Below are positions 1 through 6,847 of a stretch of DNA of 9,258 nt, piece after piece. A program made the translations under genes and the position numbers. Position 1 is the stretch's first letter. Each line of letters starts with the position of its first letter. Origin of the DNA: Verrucomicrobiota bacterium (GTDB lineage Bacteria; Verrucomicrobiota; Verrucomicrobiia; Chthoniobacterales; JAFAMB01); the NCBI GenBank assembly GCA_019241095.1, contig JAFAXJ010000549.1:1-9258 (forward strand), given 5' to 3'. The notes under the pieces were generated by a model, which did not search any database, was not told where the DNA came from, and saw only the letters and a list, made by a program, of their open reading frames with translations.

Positions 1-2
1 CT

Positions 3-188
3 AGAGTTCTGAGAAAGCGTCAGCCAATCTATGACGGAGGAGTGGCTACTCTTCGAAGATTCCAGGATGACGTAAAAGAAGTCAGGGCTGGTGTTGAGTG
101 TGGTATAAAGCTTGGTGATTTCACTGAATATGAGGTGGGTGACATCATTGAGTGCTATACCCTGGAGAAAGTAGCTCAACAGCTTTAA
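3..188 (+). CDS. infB: Translation initiation factor IF-2, C-terminal end (partial)
   Basis: Only the last 61 codons are present; the gene enters from the left edge in the frame starting at base 3 and ends with TAA at 186-188. The translation has the hallmark of IF-2 domain VI-2, the C-terminal beta-barrel that binds the formyl-methionyl end of initiator tRNA. It reads RVLRKRQPIYDG, then LRRFQDDVKEVRAGVECGI, then GDFTEYEVGDIIECY, which follows the usual IF-2 ending closely. The GTPase domain lies outside the window. rbfA follows 128 bases later, as in the classic nusA-infB-rbfA operon. The 189-316 gap shows no convincing gene or clear terminator, so co-transcription with rbfA is likely. Confidence 0.95.
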   Translation, partial: RVLRKRQPIYDGGVATLRRFQDDVKEVRAGVECGIKLGDFTEYEVGDIIECYTLEKVAQQL

Positions 189-316
189 GAGCTGTCCAAT
201 CCAAAGCAATTCGACGCAGCGACAAAACGCGCGTTCTCCGGTTAAGTATGCGTGACGAAGAACTAACGCGAATGCGATGAAGTTTCTGCGAGAACATGTG
301 CCTGCAGGGAGATTCT

Positions 317-670
317 ATGAAACATCGGCTTGAACGGGTTAACGAAGTCCTGAAACGTGAACTTAGCGAACTCATTGTCCGAGAGCTCAATTTTAGCAGC
401 CACATCCTGGTTACAATTCCCGCAGTGGAGATCAGCCCCGACCTGCGTCAATGCCAAGTCTTTGTAAGTGTGATTGGCGCGGATGACGAAAAGGCGACTG
501 TTCTTGAGGAGCTGCAAGAACACCGAAACACTCTTCAACGCGAGTTGTCGAGGCGGGTGGTACTTAAGTACACCCCGCACTTGAATTTTAAGCTTGATGA
601 TTCGATCGAGCGAGGCAGCCGCATCATTGAGATCATGCAGAATCTCGAGAAGCCTAAGAGCGACCAATGA
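317..670 (+). CDS. rbfA: 30S ribosome-binding factor A
   Basis: RbfA is a small KH-like protein that binds the 30S subunit late in assembly, near helix 1 of 16S rRNA, and helps 17S precursor maturation and cold adaptation. The 117-residue product starts MKHRLERVNEVLKREL and has the family pattern: an N-terminal helix, an SELIVRELN segment, a strand region (ILVTIPAVEISPDLRQCQVFVSV), and a C-terminal LKYTPHLNFKLDDSIERGSRI. That last segment matches the conserved P-x-L-x-F-x-x-D-x-S ending. I chose ATG 317 because AGGGAG at 306-311 sits five bases upstream; an in-frame ATG at 296 would add seven non-conserved residues. The stop overlaps the next gene's start in an ATGA arrangement (667-670), implying translational coupling to the DHH phosphoesterase. 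Confidence 0.95.
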   Translation: MKHRLERVNEVLKRELSELIVRELNFSSHILVTIPAVEISPDLRQCQVFVSVIGADDEKATVLEELQEHRNTLQRELSRRVVLKYTPHLNFKLDDSIERGSRIIEIMQNLEKPKSDQ

Positions 671-1644
671 TGGCCTCCTTCAAGGAAATTGCTCAGGCAA
701 TCTATGGGGCCGAACGTATTGCCGTTTTGAGCCATGTCAGACCTGATGGGGATGCGATCGGCTCCCAGCTTGCACTCGGCCAAAGCCTGGTGAGCTTCGG
801 CAAATCGGTCGTGCTCTGGAATCAGGATGGTCTGCCTTCCAGCATGGCGTTCTTACCTCATTCGGAGCTTGTGACGAAGCCACCGCCAACGCCAAGCGAC
901 TTTGATTTGGTTATTGCGCTGGACACTGCGAGTAAGGAAAGGCTTGGTAACACTTTGCAAAGCTTAGGCAAAGTTCGGCTATGGATCAATATTGACCACC
1001 ACGCTAGCAATCCAGGTTATGGAGAGGTGGTGTTCATTGATTCGAACGCTCCAGCTACCGGCCAAATCATTTACGAGTTTCTGACCCAAACCTCTCTTCC
1101 GTTTAATCAGGCAATTGCGGATGCCCTCTTCGTGGCGATCTCAACCGATACAGGCTGTTTTCGATATCCGAAAACGAGTGTTCGGACATTCGAGATTGCT
1201 GCCGAATTGACCGGGCGCGGCGTCGACGTTGCAGAGGTTTCACGTAAGCTTTACGACTGCTATCCAAAACGACGGATTGAGCTACTGGGCCGCATATTGC
1301 CCGCTGCTCGGTTCAATGGCGAGGATCGCGTCGCTAGCCTTTCGTTGACCCAGGCCACAAAAGACGAAATCGGTATTCTGCCCGATGATGTCGAAGGTTT
1401 GATCGACTACATCAGGAGTGTCGACACTGTCTTAGTTGCTATTTTCTTTGAGGAAGTTCAGGATTCCAAGGTCCGCATCAGCATGCGGTCCAAAGATGAA
1501 CGGATTGACGTCAATCGCATCTGTTCTGAATTTGGGGGCGGCGGCCACCTGTTTGCAGCCGGCGCTAGAATGCGCGGCAACATTGAGGCCGTACAAGCTG
1601 TGGTCTTAAAGAGGGTCTTAAATGAAATCAGTCAGTCCTTATGA
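667..1644 (+). CDS. nrnA: DHH/DHHA1 family bifunctional oligoribonuclease / pAp phosphatase (NrnA-like)
   Basis: This 325-residue protein is a DHH-superfamily phosphoesterase. NrnA-type members degrade very short RNAs left by other RNases and dephosphorylate 3'-phosphoadenosine 5'-phosphate, using two metal ions, probably manganese. Visible motifs: SHVRPDGDAIGS with H23, D27 and D29; LVIALDTAS with D86; the namesake DHH at 110-112; STDTGCFRY with D161; and, at the C terminus, the DHHA1 substrate-binding signature GGGGH at 290-294 followed by FAAGARM. All expected catalytic residues are present and the length is normal. The start at 667 overlaps the rbfA stop; a second ATG at 670 is equally possible, and AAGAG around 655-659 fits either. 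The 3' end overlaps truB by 23 bases. The position between rbfA and truB is common for this family. Which activity dominates cannot be read from the sequence. Confidence 0.93.
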   Translation: MMASFKEIAQAIYGAERIAVLSHVRPDGDAIGSQLALGQSLVSFGKSVVLWNQDGLPSSMAFLPHSELVTKPPPTPSDFDLVIALDTASKERLGNTLQSLGKVRLWINIDHHASNPGYGEVVFIDSNAPATGQIIYEFLTQTSLPFNQAIADALFVAISTDTGCFRYPKTSVRTFEIAAELTGRGVDVAEVSRKLYDCYPKRRIELLGRILPAARFNGEDRVASLSLTQATKDEIGILPDDVEGLIDYIRSVDTVLVAIFFEEVQDSKVRISMRSKDERIDVNRICSEFGGGGHLFAAGARMRGNIEAVQAVVLKRVLNEISQSL

Positions 1645-2344
1645 TGGCGTGCTTCTGATCGACAAAGCAGCTGGTATGACGAGCCATGACGTAGTGGCGC
1701 TTGTTCGTCGGAGGTTTGATACTCAGAAAGTTGGACACTGTGGCACCCTCGATCCAATAGCGACCGGTCTGCTCTTGGTTGTAATTGGACGTGGCACTAA
1801 GATCCAAGATTTGCTGATGAGCGAGGATAAAGAATATGTCGGTATGATGAGACTTGGCAAGGCGACTGATTCCCATGACAGCGAGGGTAAGGTGGTCGAA
1901 ACCCGTGATTACACTACAGTTGATTGTAAGTCGATTAACATGGCCTTTGAGCAGTACAATGGAGATTTCTACCAGCTACCTCCGATGGTTTCCGCGATAA
2001 AAAAAGGCGGAGTCCCATTGTACAAGCTAGCCCGCTCTGGGAAAGTAGTGGAACGCGAACCGCGTCTCGTTCATGTATACGCGCACGAAATCTTGCGCAT
2101 CGAACCGCCTGAGATCGATTTTCGGGTAGTCTGCAGCAAGGGCTTTTACGTACGAACGTACGCGCACGACATTGGCGAACACCTAGGCTGTGGAGCACAT
2201 CTTTGCTCATTGCGTCGGACTAAGTCAGGGCGCTTCAACGTGTGCGATGCGCTACCAATCGATTTGCTACAAACCGCGATGAGAGACGATCTGGCTCGTC
2301 GAGTTCTTTCGCTTCCCGATGTGTCCAGAATGCGAGGTGCTTGA
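1622..2344 (+). CDS. truB: tRNA pseudouridine(55) synthase TruB, short form
   Basis: TruB isomerizes U55 in the T-loop of nearly all elongator tRNAs and also acts as a tRNA chaperone. The 240-residue product has the N-terminal YDGVLLIDKAAGMTSHDVV motif, the catalytic signature HCGTLDPIATGLL with nucleophile D44, the active-site tyrosine in DKEYVGMMRLG (Y72), and FYVRTYAHDIGEHLGCGAHL followed by LRRTKSGRF. Compared with E. coli D48 and Y76, both residues are shifted by four, which supports the start at 1622. That ATG overlaps the nrnA end by 23 bases and is preceded by GAGGG at 1611-1615. The protein ends shortly after the catalytic domain, about 70 residues shorter than E. coli TruB, so the C-terminal PUA-like domain is missing. 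No frameshift explains this, and ribF starts 8 bases after the stop. Confidence 0.96.
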   Translation: MKSVSPYDGVLLIDKAAGMTSHDVVALVRRRFDTQKVGHCGTLDPIATGLLLVVIGRGTKIQDLLMSEDKEYVGMMRLGKATDSHDSEGKVVETRDYTTVDCKSINMAFEQYNGDFYQLPPMVSAIKKGGVPLYKLARSGKVVEREPRLVHVYAHEILRIEPPEIDFRVVCSKGFYVRTYAHDIGEHLGCGAHLCSLRRTKSGRFNVCDALPIDLLQTAMRDDLARRVLSLPDVSRMRGA

Positions 2345-2352
2345 AGTCCAGC

Positions 2353-3324
2353 ATGAAAGTTCTGCACACAATCGAAGAGTTGGCTCAGATACCTGGTCCC
2401 GTTAATCTAGCAATCGGCGTGTTTGATGGCCTCCATCTGGGCCATCAAGCGGTAATAGGCCGGGCAATGAACAGCAGAACCCGAGCACGGACCGTAGTAA
2501 TGACCTTTGATCCTCATCCTGTCCGGGTTTTACGACCGGAGAAAGCGCCTCGCCTGCTCACCTCCACTCAACACAAGATCATGTTGATCGAGCAACTAGG
2601 GGTAGATGCCATCCTGGTTCAAAAGTTTGATATCCCGTTTTCTCGAACGACCCCTGAGCTGTTTATCGAGAGCCTATTTGATGCAACTAACCAGCTACAG
2701 GAAATATGCGTCGGCGAGGGATGGACCTTCGGAGCGAACCGTTCAGGGTCGGTGGAGCTTCTCGGCAGCCTGGCTATTAAACTGGGCTTTGAGCTGGCAA
2801 GCGTGCCTTCGGTGGAGATAGGTGGCAAAATCGTAAGTAGCACGTTAGTCAGATCTGCGATCGAACGCGGAGATCTTGATTTCGCCGCGAAGCTGCTAGG
2901 ACGACCCTTTACGATTTTGGGTACTGTCGCGGAGGGCAGACAGATCGGCAGAAGTCTCGGATTCCCGACTGCCAATCTTCGAGCCCACAATGAACAGTTT
3001 CCGCCGGACGGAGTCTATGCTGCGCGCGCATGGATACGCGATGAAGAATTCGGTGGCGTTGTAAATATCGGGGTGCGCCCGACGGTGGAAGTACGAGCTG
3101 GAGAAAGGCTTTTGGAGCTGCATGTCTTTGACTTTCGAACCGATATTTATGGTGAGGACGTGCAAGTGGAGTTTCTCACTTACTTGCGTCCTGAGCGAAA
3201 ATTCTCGGGGCTCTCTGAGCTGAAACGACAGATAGCTCGCGATGCGGACAGTGCGCGTGAGATTTATCGGAAAGTCGCTCACGAATCCAATCCGGGGCAA
3301 GGCTGCGCTAAACTGCATCCCTGA
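2353..3324 (+). CDS. ribF: Bifunctional riboflavin kinase / FAD synthetase
   Basis: RibF converts riboflavin to FMN (C-terminal kinase) and FMN to FAD (N-terminal adenylyltransferase). In this 323-residue protein the nucleotidyltransferase domain (about 15-180) shows GVFDGLHLGH at 22-31, TFDPHPVRVL at 51-60, VGEGWTFGANRSG at 120-132 and VSSTLVRSAI at 161-170. The kinase domain (about 183-305) shows GRSLGFPTANL at 199-209, PPDGVY, VVNIGVRPTV and the strand ELHVFDF with the likely catalytic glutamate E255. ATG 2353 is chosen because it begins just before the conserved N terminus. The open frame extends upstream to 2242, but that stretch lies inside truB and is unlike RibF. No strong ribosome binding site precedes 2353, so expression probably depends on coupling to truB. 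FAD made here could serve the photolyase and the oxidoreductase farther along, but that is only context. Confidence 0.96.
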   Translation: MKVLHTIEELAQIPGPVNLAIGVFDGLHLGHQAVIGRAMNSRTRARTVVMTFDPHPVRVLRPEKAPRLLTSTQHKIMLIEQLGVDAILVQKFDIPFSRTTPELFIESLFDATNQLQEICVGEGWTFGANRSGSVELLGSLAIKLGFELASVPSVEIGGKIVSSTLVRSAIERGDLDFAAKLLGRPFTILGTVAEGRQIGRSLGFPTANLRAHNEQFPPDGVYAARAWIRDEEFGGVVNIGVRPTVEVRAGERLLELHVFDFRTDIYGEDVQVEFLTYLRPERKFSGLSELKRQIARDADSAREIYRKVAHESNPGQGCAKLHP

Positions 3325-3380
3325 AATAGTTTCATACCTTGGGACTCAATTACACGCTATGGGACCCATGATCTGTCCCT

Positions 3381-3986
3381 TCAGATTCCTAGAGCTGTCA
3401 ATAACCATTGATCCGGTTGCCCCGTGACAGCATGCCGATTGGCTAACTGAAAACTCTCGATTGCGCTTTGAGTGCTCGGACCGAGGTATCCGTCGGTATC
3501 TCCGGGATAGTATCCACGAAGACGAAGTGCGTGCTGGATAGCCCGCACTTCAGAATTCTCGAACTGCACGAGGTATCTGGGCTCTGGTGTTTGGTGACCT
3601 CCGGAACTGTTTGGGGCAATAGGCCGATTGAAACGCGGATCGTTCGCTACGGGCGCAACATCAACTTCAGCCCGGTTTACCCGAGAAAGGTCGGATTGGT
3701 ATCGAGACGAGGCGCTCGGCAATGTTGGGTAGGGAGTATAAGGCTGTACTCCATTCCTATAAAAGCGGCCGTTATACGGCGTTGGCGCCAAATAGATTGG
3801 CAGTTTGGATGGGAGGCCGAGTTGACTAGCAGACAGGTTAAGGCGTGGAATAACGATAGTCCGAGCCGGCTCCGAAACCCCTATTCTGAATCCGGCCCCG
3901 GAATTGGCAGCACTTTGTCCAAAGGTACAGGTACTGGTAGAAATCAGTAAAATACCCGCCAATAGATAACCTCGATTGATAATCAC
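3381..3986 (-). CDS. Secreted protein with C-terminal peptidoglycan-binding domain
   Basis: This 201-residue minus-strand protein starts with GTG at 3986-3984 behind two Shine-Dalgarno sequences. Residues 1-27 form a signal peptide: a short positively charged start, a hydrophobic core (YLLAGILLI), and a likely signal peptidase I site near residues 26-27. The cysteine at 20 does not make a good lipobox. Residues about 28-140 are low in complexity and rich in Pro, Ser, Asn, Tyr and Arg, probably a flexible linker. Residues about 146-201 match the PG_binding_1 fold: RAIQHALRLRGYYPGDTDGYLGPSTQSAI and then FQLANRHAVTGQPD, three helices that dock on cell-wall peptidoglycan. No catalytic domain accompanies it. 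A cell-wall anchored or structural role is inferred; its substrate and partners are unknown. It is transcribed toward ribF and away from the photolyase gene. Confidence 0.85.
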   Translation of the reverse strand: MIINRGYLLAGILLISTSTCTFGQSAANSGAGFRIGVSEPARTIVIPRLNLSASQLGLPSKLPIYLAPTPYNGRFYRNGVQPYTPYPTLPSASSRYQSDLSRVNRAEVDVAPVANDPRFNRPIAPNSSGGHQTPEPRYLVQFENSEVRAIQHALRLRGYYPGDTDGYLGPSTQSAIESFQLANRHAVTGQPDQWLLTALGI

Positions 3987-3995
3987 TCTTTGTTT

Positions 3996-4008
3996 CCTCC
4001 TGCCTCCT
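3996..4008 (-). promoter_or_regulatory. Tandem Shine-Dalgarno sequences of the peptidoglycan-binding gene
   Basis: Read on the minus strand, AGGAGG occurs twice, at 4008-4003 and 4001-3996, before the GTG at 3986. The nearer copy is separated from GTG by nine bases. This strong signal fixes the unusual GTG start and suggests high translation, in contrast to the weak sites of most genes in this window. Confidence 0.75.
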
Positions 4009-4014
4009 CGCGTC

Positions 4015-4049
4015 CGAACATGAGCCCCTGTTCGTCGCCTGTGTATAAC
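4015..4049. promoter_or_regulatory. Divergent control region: inverted repeat and candidate -10 element
   Basis: The short gap between the divergent peptidoglycan-binding and photolyase genes contains a perfect inverted repeat CGAACA-N8-TGTTCG at 4015-4034. Ten bases downstream lies TATAAC at 4044-4049, a reasonable -10 element for the photolyase gene; the same bases read TTATAC at 4048-4043 on the other strand. No good -35 is seen in either direction. Operator and promoter function are inferred from position and symmetry only. Confidence 0.35.
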
Positions 4050-4128
4050 ATCGCCGAAGTCTTCGCTGATCGCGAGTCAATTTGTGAACGGGCTGCTCCC
4101 TGGGTCTGACGTTCCTCGTACTATCTTT

Positions 4129-5649
4129 GTGAAGACGGTATGGATTTTAGGTGATCAGTTGCTGGCGCGAAATGCCGCGTTATTGAATGTCGAAAAGGAT
4201 GCCGCAGTCCTGATGATTGAGTCGAAGGCGCGTGGAACTCGCATTCGATATCACAAGAAAAAGTTGGTATTAGTTTACTCAGCCATGCGGCATTTCGCGG
4301 CGGATCTACGCGAGGCTGGATGGAAAGTCGATTATCACCTTTTGGGCGAAACTCCCAACTTCCAGAAGGCCATAGATCTTCACATTTCTAAGTATCGTCC
4401 TGAGAGAATCGTCATTACCGAGCCGAACGATTGGCCAATGCAGCAAACGCTTTCCAACCTTAAACTCAGCGTCCCCATACAGTTCATTCCAACCAACCAG
4501 TTTTTGGTTGGTCGAGAGGAATTTAAGCAATGGGCTGGACGCTCGGCTCGGTTGCTCATGGAAGCTCATTATCGCCGCATTCGGAAAAAGACTGGTTATC
4601 TTATGCGAGAGAACGAACCGGAAGGCGGTCAATGGAACTATGACTACGCAAACCGATCCACCCTGCGGGATTGGCAAAGAAACGGAAAACCTCGGTCAGA
4701 GAAGAATCCACGACATCAACCGGACCAAGCGACTAATGAGGTGATGAAACTCATTGAAAAAGAGTTCGAAGGTAATCCTGGTTCGACAAACGGTTTCTGG
4801 CTACCCGTAAACCGCGCGGAAGCTTTGACCTGGCTGCAGGACTTCATAACCAATCGCCTGCCCCATTTTGGTGCGTACGAAGATCTTATGGTTTCCGGGG
4901 AACCAGTGCTCTACCACTCGGTCTTATCACCGTTGTTGAACCTGGGGCTTCTTAGTCCGACAGAGTGTGTAGAGGCCGCAATCGAAGCTTATCGCAAGGG
5001 TAAAGCACCGCTGAACTCAGTGGAAGGTTTTCTCCGGCAGATCATCGGATGGCGTGAGTTTATCAATGGCATCTATTGGACCCGAATGCCCGGATACAAG
5101 GAGTTGAACTATCTGGAAGCCGATTTGCCACTGCCGTCCTGGTTCTACACGGCAAAAACGGAAATGAACTGTTTACACCAGGTGCTTAAACAGGTCATCG
5201 ATCTTGGATATAATCATCACATCCAGCGCTTGATGGTACTGGGGAATTTCTTCCTGCTCAGCGGCATTCGGCCCACCGAGGTGGAGCGATGGTACCTGGA
5301 AATGTATGTTGATGCATACGATTGGGTAATGGCAGCGAATGTCTATGGAATGGTCCTTTTTGCGGATGGCGGCTATATGGCAACTAAACCGTACGCCGCC
5401 AGTTCGACTTACATAAATAAAATGAGCTCCTACTGCGAAGGATGCAGATACAAACCGGAGGTCAAGACAGGGCCTGACGCATGTCCATACAACTATCTGT
5501 ATTGGAACTTTTATGCCAAACATCAGGAGAAATTTCGGACTAATCCTCGGGTCAGGATGATGATTAACACTTGGCTTAAAAAGACTGAATCTGAAAAAGG
5601 AGCTATCCTGCGGAATGCCTCAGATTTCCTAGAGAAACTCGGACGGTAG
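4129..5649 (+). CDS. Iron-sulfur bacterial photolyase/cryptochrome (PhrB-like, probable (6-4) photolyase)
   Basis: The protein belongs to the deoxyribodipyrimidine photolyase-related family (FeS-BCP), which repairs UV photoproducts with light using FAD and a 4Fe-4S cluster. It opens with VWILGDQLL, the family start, followed by the antenna domain (DYHLLGE, ITEPNDWPMQ). The helical FAD domain contains GWREFINGIYW, GYNHHIQRLMVLGNF, PTEVERWYLEMYVDAYDWVM and NVYGM. Numbered from the upstream GTG at 4084, the cluster cysteines are C363, C451, C454 and C467, with spacings 88, 3 and 13. These equal those I recall for Agrobacterium PhrB (350, 438, 441, 454). The HH pair 378/379 aligns with PhrB His365/366, the latter needed for (6-4) repair. 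GTG 4129 gives 506 residues, close to PhrB's 507; GTG 4084 gives 521. Neither has a clear ribosome binding site, so the start is uncertain. It stands alone, without DNA-repair neighbors. Confidence 0.93.
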   Translation: MKTVWILGDQLLARNAALLNVEKDAAVLMIESKARGTRIRYHKKKLVLVYSAMRHFAADLREAGWKVDYHLLGETPNFQKAIDLHISKYRPERIVITEPNDWPMQQTLSNLKLSVPIQFIPTNQFLVGREEFKQWAGRSARLLMEAHYRRIRKKTGYLMRENEPEGGQWNYDYANRSTLRDWQRNGKPRSEKNPRHQPDQATNEVMKLIEKEFEGNPGSTNGFWLPVNRAEALTWLQDFITNRLPHFGAYEDLMVSGEPVLYHSVLSPLLNLGLLSPTECVEAAIEAYRKGKAPLNSVEGFLRQIIGWREFINGIYWTRMPGYKELNYLEADLPLPSWFYTAKTEMNCLHQVLKQVIDLGYNHHIQRLMVLGNFFLLSGIRPTEVERWYLEMYVDAYDWVMAANVYGMVLFADGGYMATKPYAASSTYINKMSSYCEGCRYKPEVKTGPDACPYNYLYWNFYAKHQEKFRTNPRVRMMINTWLKKTESEKGAILRNASDFLEKLGR

Positions 5650-5728
5650 AAGTCGACTCGTTTTTTAGTTGAAATCCTGACTCTGTGGGCTAGTTATGCC
5701 ATCCTTCAAAGGCTCCGAGGTAATGACT

Positions 5729-6088
5729 ATGAATATCATTTACAAGATCGAAAAAGAACAGCTGAAGGCGAATTTAGCGCCATTCAAAGTCGGAGACACA
5801 GTGAAGGTCCACACAAGGGTGGTTGAGGGCGATAAAGAGCGAATTCAATTGTTCACCGGCATTGTGATTGCCCGCAGAGGCAATGGATTGAACGCTGATT
5901 TCACGGTTCGCCGGATTTCTTACGGGGAAGGTGTAGAACGAGTTTTCCCATTAAACTCACCCCGAATTGCGAAAATCGAGGTGGAACGCCGTGGAGAAGT
6001 GCGACGCGCTAAGCTGAATTACTTGCGCGACCGAAAAGGCAAGCAGGCCATGGCCGTCAAAGAAAAATCACAGGCTGCCAAATCTTAA
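5729..6088 (+). CDS. rplS: 50S ribosomal protein L19
   Basis: L19 lies at the 30S-50S interface of the large subunit. The product has the family features: [13 protein letters not shown] at the start, [20 protein letters not shown], then [41 protein letters not shown], and the basic end [20 protein letters not shown] place the start at ATG 5729 (119 residues) because L19 usually begins with MNII and a purine-rich CGAGG lies at 5716-5720, eight bases upstream. In-frame ATGs at 5723 and 5696 would add 2 or 11 residues not typical of L19. A short Lys/Ala/Gln tail extends past the conserved core. trmD, the usual upstream partner, is absent: the photolyase gene ends 79 bases upstream. A TTGAAA at 5669-5674 could be a -35 box, but no good -10 follows. 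Confidence 0.97.
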   Translation: MNIIYKIEKEQLKANLAPFKVGDTVKVHTRVVEGDKERIQLFTGIVIARRGNGLNADFTVRRISYGEGVERVFPLNSPRIAKIEVERRGEVRRAKLNYLRDRKGKQAMAVKEKSQAAKS

Positions 6089-6111
6089 AGAAGCTGACTT
6101 GAATTTTCGGT

Positions 6112-6131
6112 AGCCAAATTTAGTTTTGGCT
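6112..6131 (+). promoter_or_regulatory. Hairpin abutting the rnhB start codon
   Basis: A perfect 7-bp stem, AGCCAAA at 6112-6118 and TTTGGCT at 6125-6131, encloses a six-base loop and ends two bases before the rnhB ATG at 6134. It occupies the place where a ribosome binding site should be, and no Shine-Dalgarno sequence is visible. There is no T-run afterward, so it is not a standard terminator for rplS. A translation-reducing structure that insulates rnhB from the strongly expressed rplS is a possible reading. Confidence 0.45.
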
Positions 6132-6133
6132 CC

Positions 6134-6847
6134 ATGCCCTGCGACTTCAGTCTGGAGCGGAAATTCTGGACTCAAGGTTTCTCTTTGATCGCGGGCGTTG
6201 ATGAGGCTGGACGGGGACCCTTGGCCGGCCCGGTGGTTGCCGCGGCCGTCGTACTTCCGGCTGATTTTTCTCTGGCTGGAGTCGATGATTCCAAAAAACT
6301 GATCCCCGCAGCGCGGGAGGAACTTTTCGGGGCTTTGACAAGGTTTAGTGGCTGCATCAGTTACGGCATCGGAGTTTCTGAATCCGAAGAAATAGATCGT
6401 ATCAATATTTTGCAGGCGACTTTTCGCGCAATGGAGCGAGCCATCAATGCGCTAACTGTCAAACCTGAGCATATTCTAGTTGATGGCCTGCACGCCCCGA
6501 CTTTCAACTGCCCTTATCGGGCCATTGTGGATGGCGACGCAAAATCAATCAGCATTGCCGCGGCAAGTATCATTGCGAAGGTGACTCGAGACCGTATTAT
6601 GGTGAATTGGCACGAATCCTTCCCGAAATACGACTTTATCAGCAACAAAGGCTATGCTACGGCAGCTCACCTTGAACAGTTACAAAGTCTGGGACCTTGT
6701 CCGATCCATCGGAGATCTTTCTCGCCGGTTTCGCAGACAGTTTTCCCGTTTTTCCGCTCTTCGCGTTCTGTCCAAACGAAACGTAACGCCTCACCTGCTT
6801 CTGGGAAGACGCGGGGAAAGTCTTGCAGCGAAATACCTCCGCAGTGA
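6134..6847 (+). CDS. rnhB: Ribonuclease HII
   Basis: RNase HII cleaves RNA in RNA-DNA hybrids and starts removal of single ribonucleotides misincorporated in DNA. The family core is complete: AGVDEAGRGPLAGPVVAAAV with D23 and E24, DDSKKL, ILVDGL with D117, DGDAKSISIAAASIIAKVTRDR with D135, NKGYAT, and GPCPIHRRSFSPV ending near residue 199. The D117-D135 interval of 18 equals that of E. coli D108-D126, so the active-site set D, E, D, D is intact. The ATG at 6134 is the only suitable start and lies directly after a hairpin. Beyond the core is a 38-residue basic, Ser-rich tail without family resemblance. This tail is encoded in the region that also encodes the start of yraN in another frame, so it may be a mere read-out of yraN sequence. 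Confidence 0.95.
   Translation: MPCDFSLERKFWTQGFSLIAGVDEAGRGPLAGPVVAAAVVLPADFSLAGVDDSKKLIPAAREELFGALTRFSGCISYGIGVSESEEIDRINILQATFRAMERAINALTVKPEHILVDGLHAPTFNCPYRAIVDGDAKSISIAAASIIAKVTRDRIMVNWHESFPKYDFISNKGYATAAHLEQLQSLGPCPIHRRSFSPVSQTVFPFFRSSRSVQTKRNASPASGKTRGKSCSEIPPQ

Noticed and set aside
2242..2352. N-terminal extension of RibF by 37 residues
   Set aside because: It lies within the truB coding region and has a Ser/Arg-rich composition unlike RibF; the family start matches ATG 2353.
3361..3379. Terminator between the convergent ribF and peptidoglycan-binding genes (GGGAC/GTCCC)
   Set aside because: Only a 5-bp stem with a nine-base loop and no T-run on either strand; too weak to call.
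3468..3950. 160-codon plus-strand open frame opposite the peptidoglycan-binding gene
   Set aside because: It is antisense to a gene with a clear signal peptide, domain and strong ribosome binding sites, and its own translation shows no family features.
4015..4034. LexA (SOS) box controlling the photolyase
   Set aside because: The arms have the right letters but the wrong order and spacing (GAACA-N8-TGTTC, not TGTTC-N4-GAACA), so I report it only as an unassigned dyad.
5651..5667. Terminator after the photolyase (AGTCGACT followed by six T)
   Set aside because: The palindrome has no loop and no convincing longer stem could be paired, so the T-run alone is insufficient.
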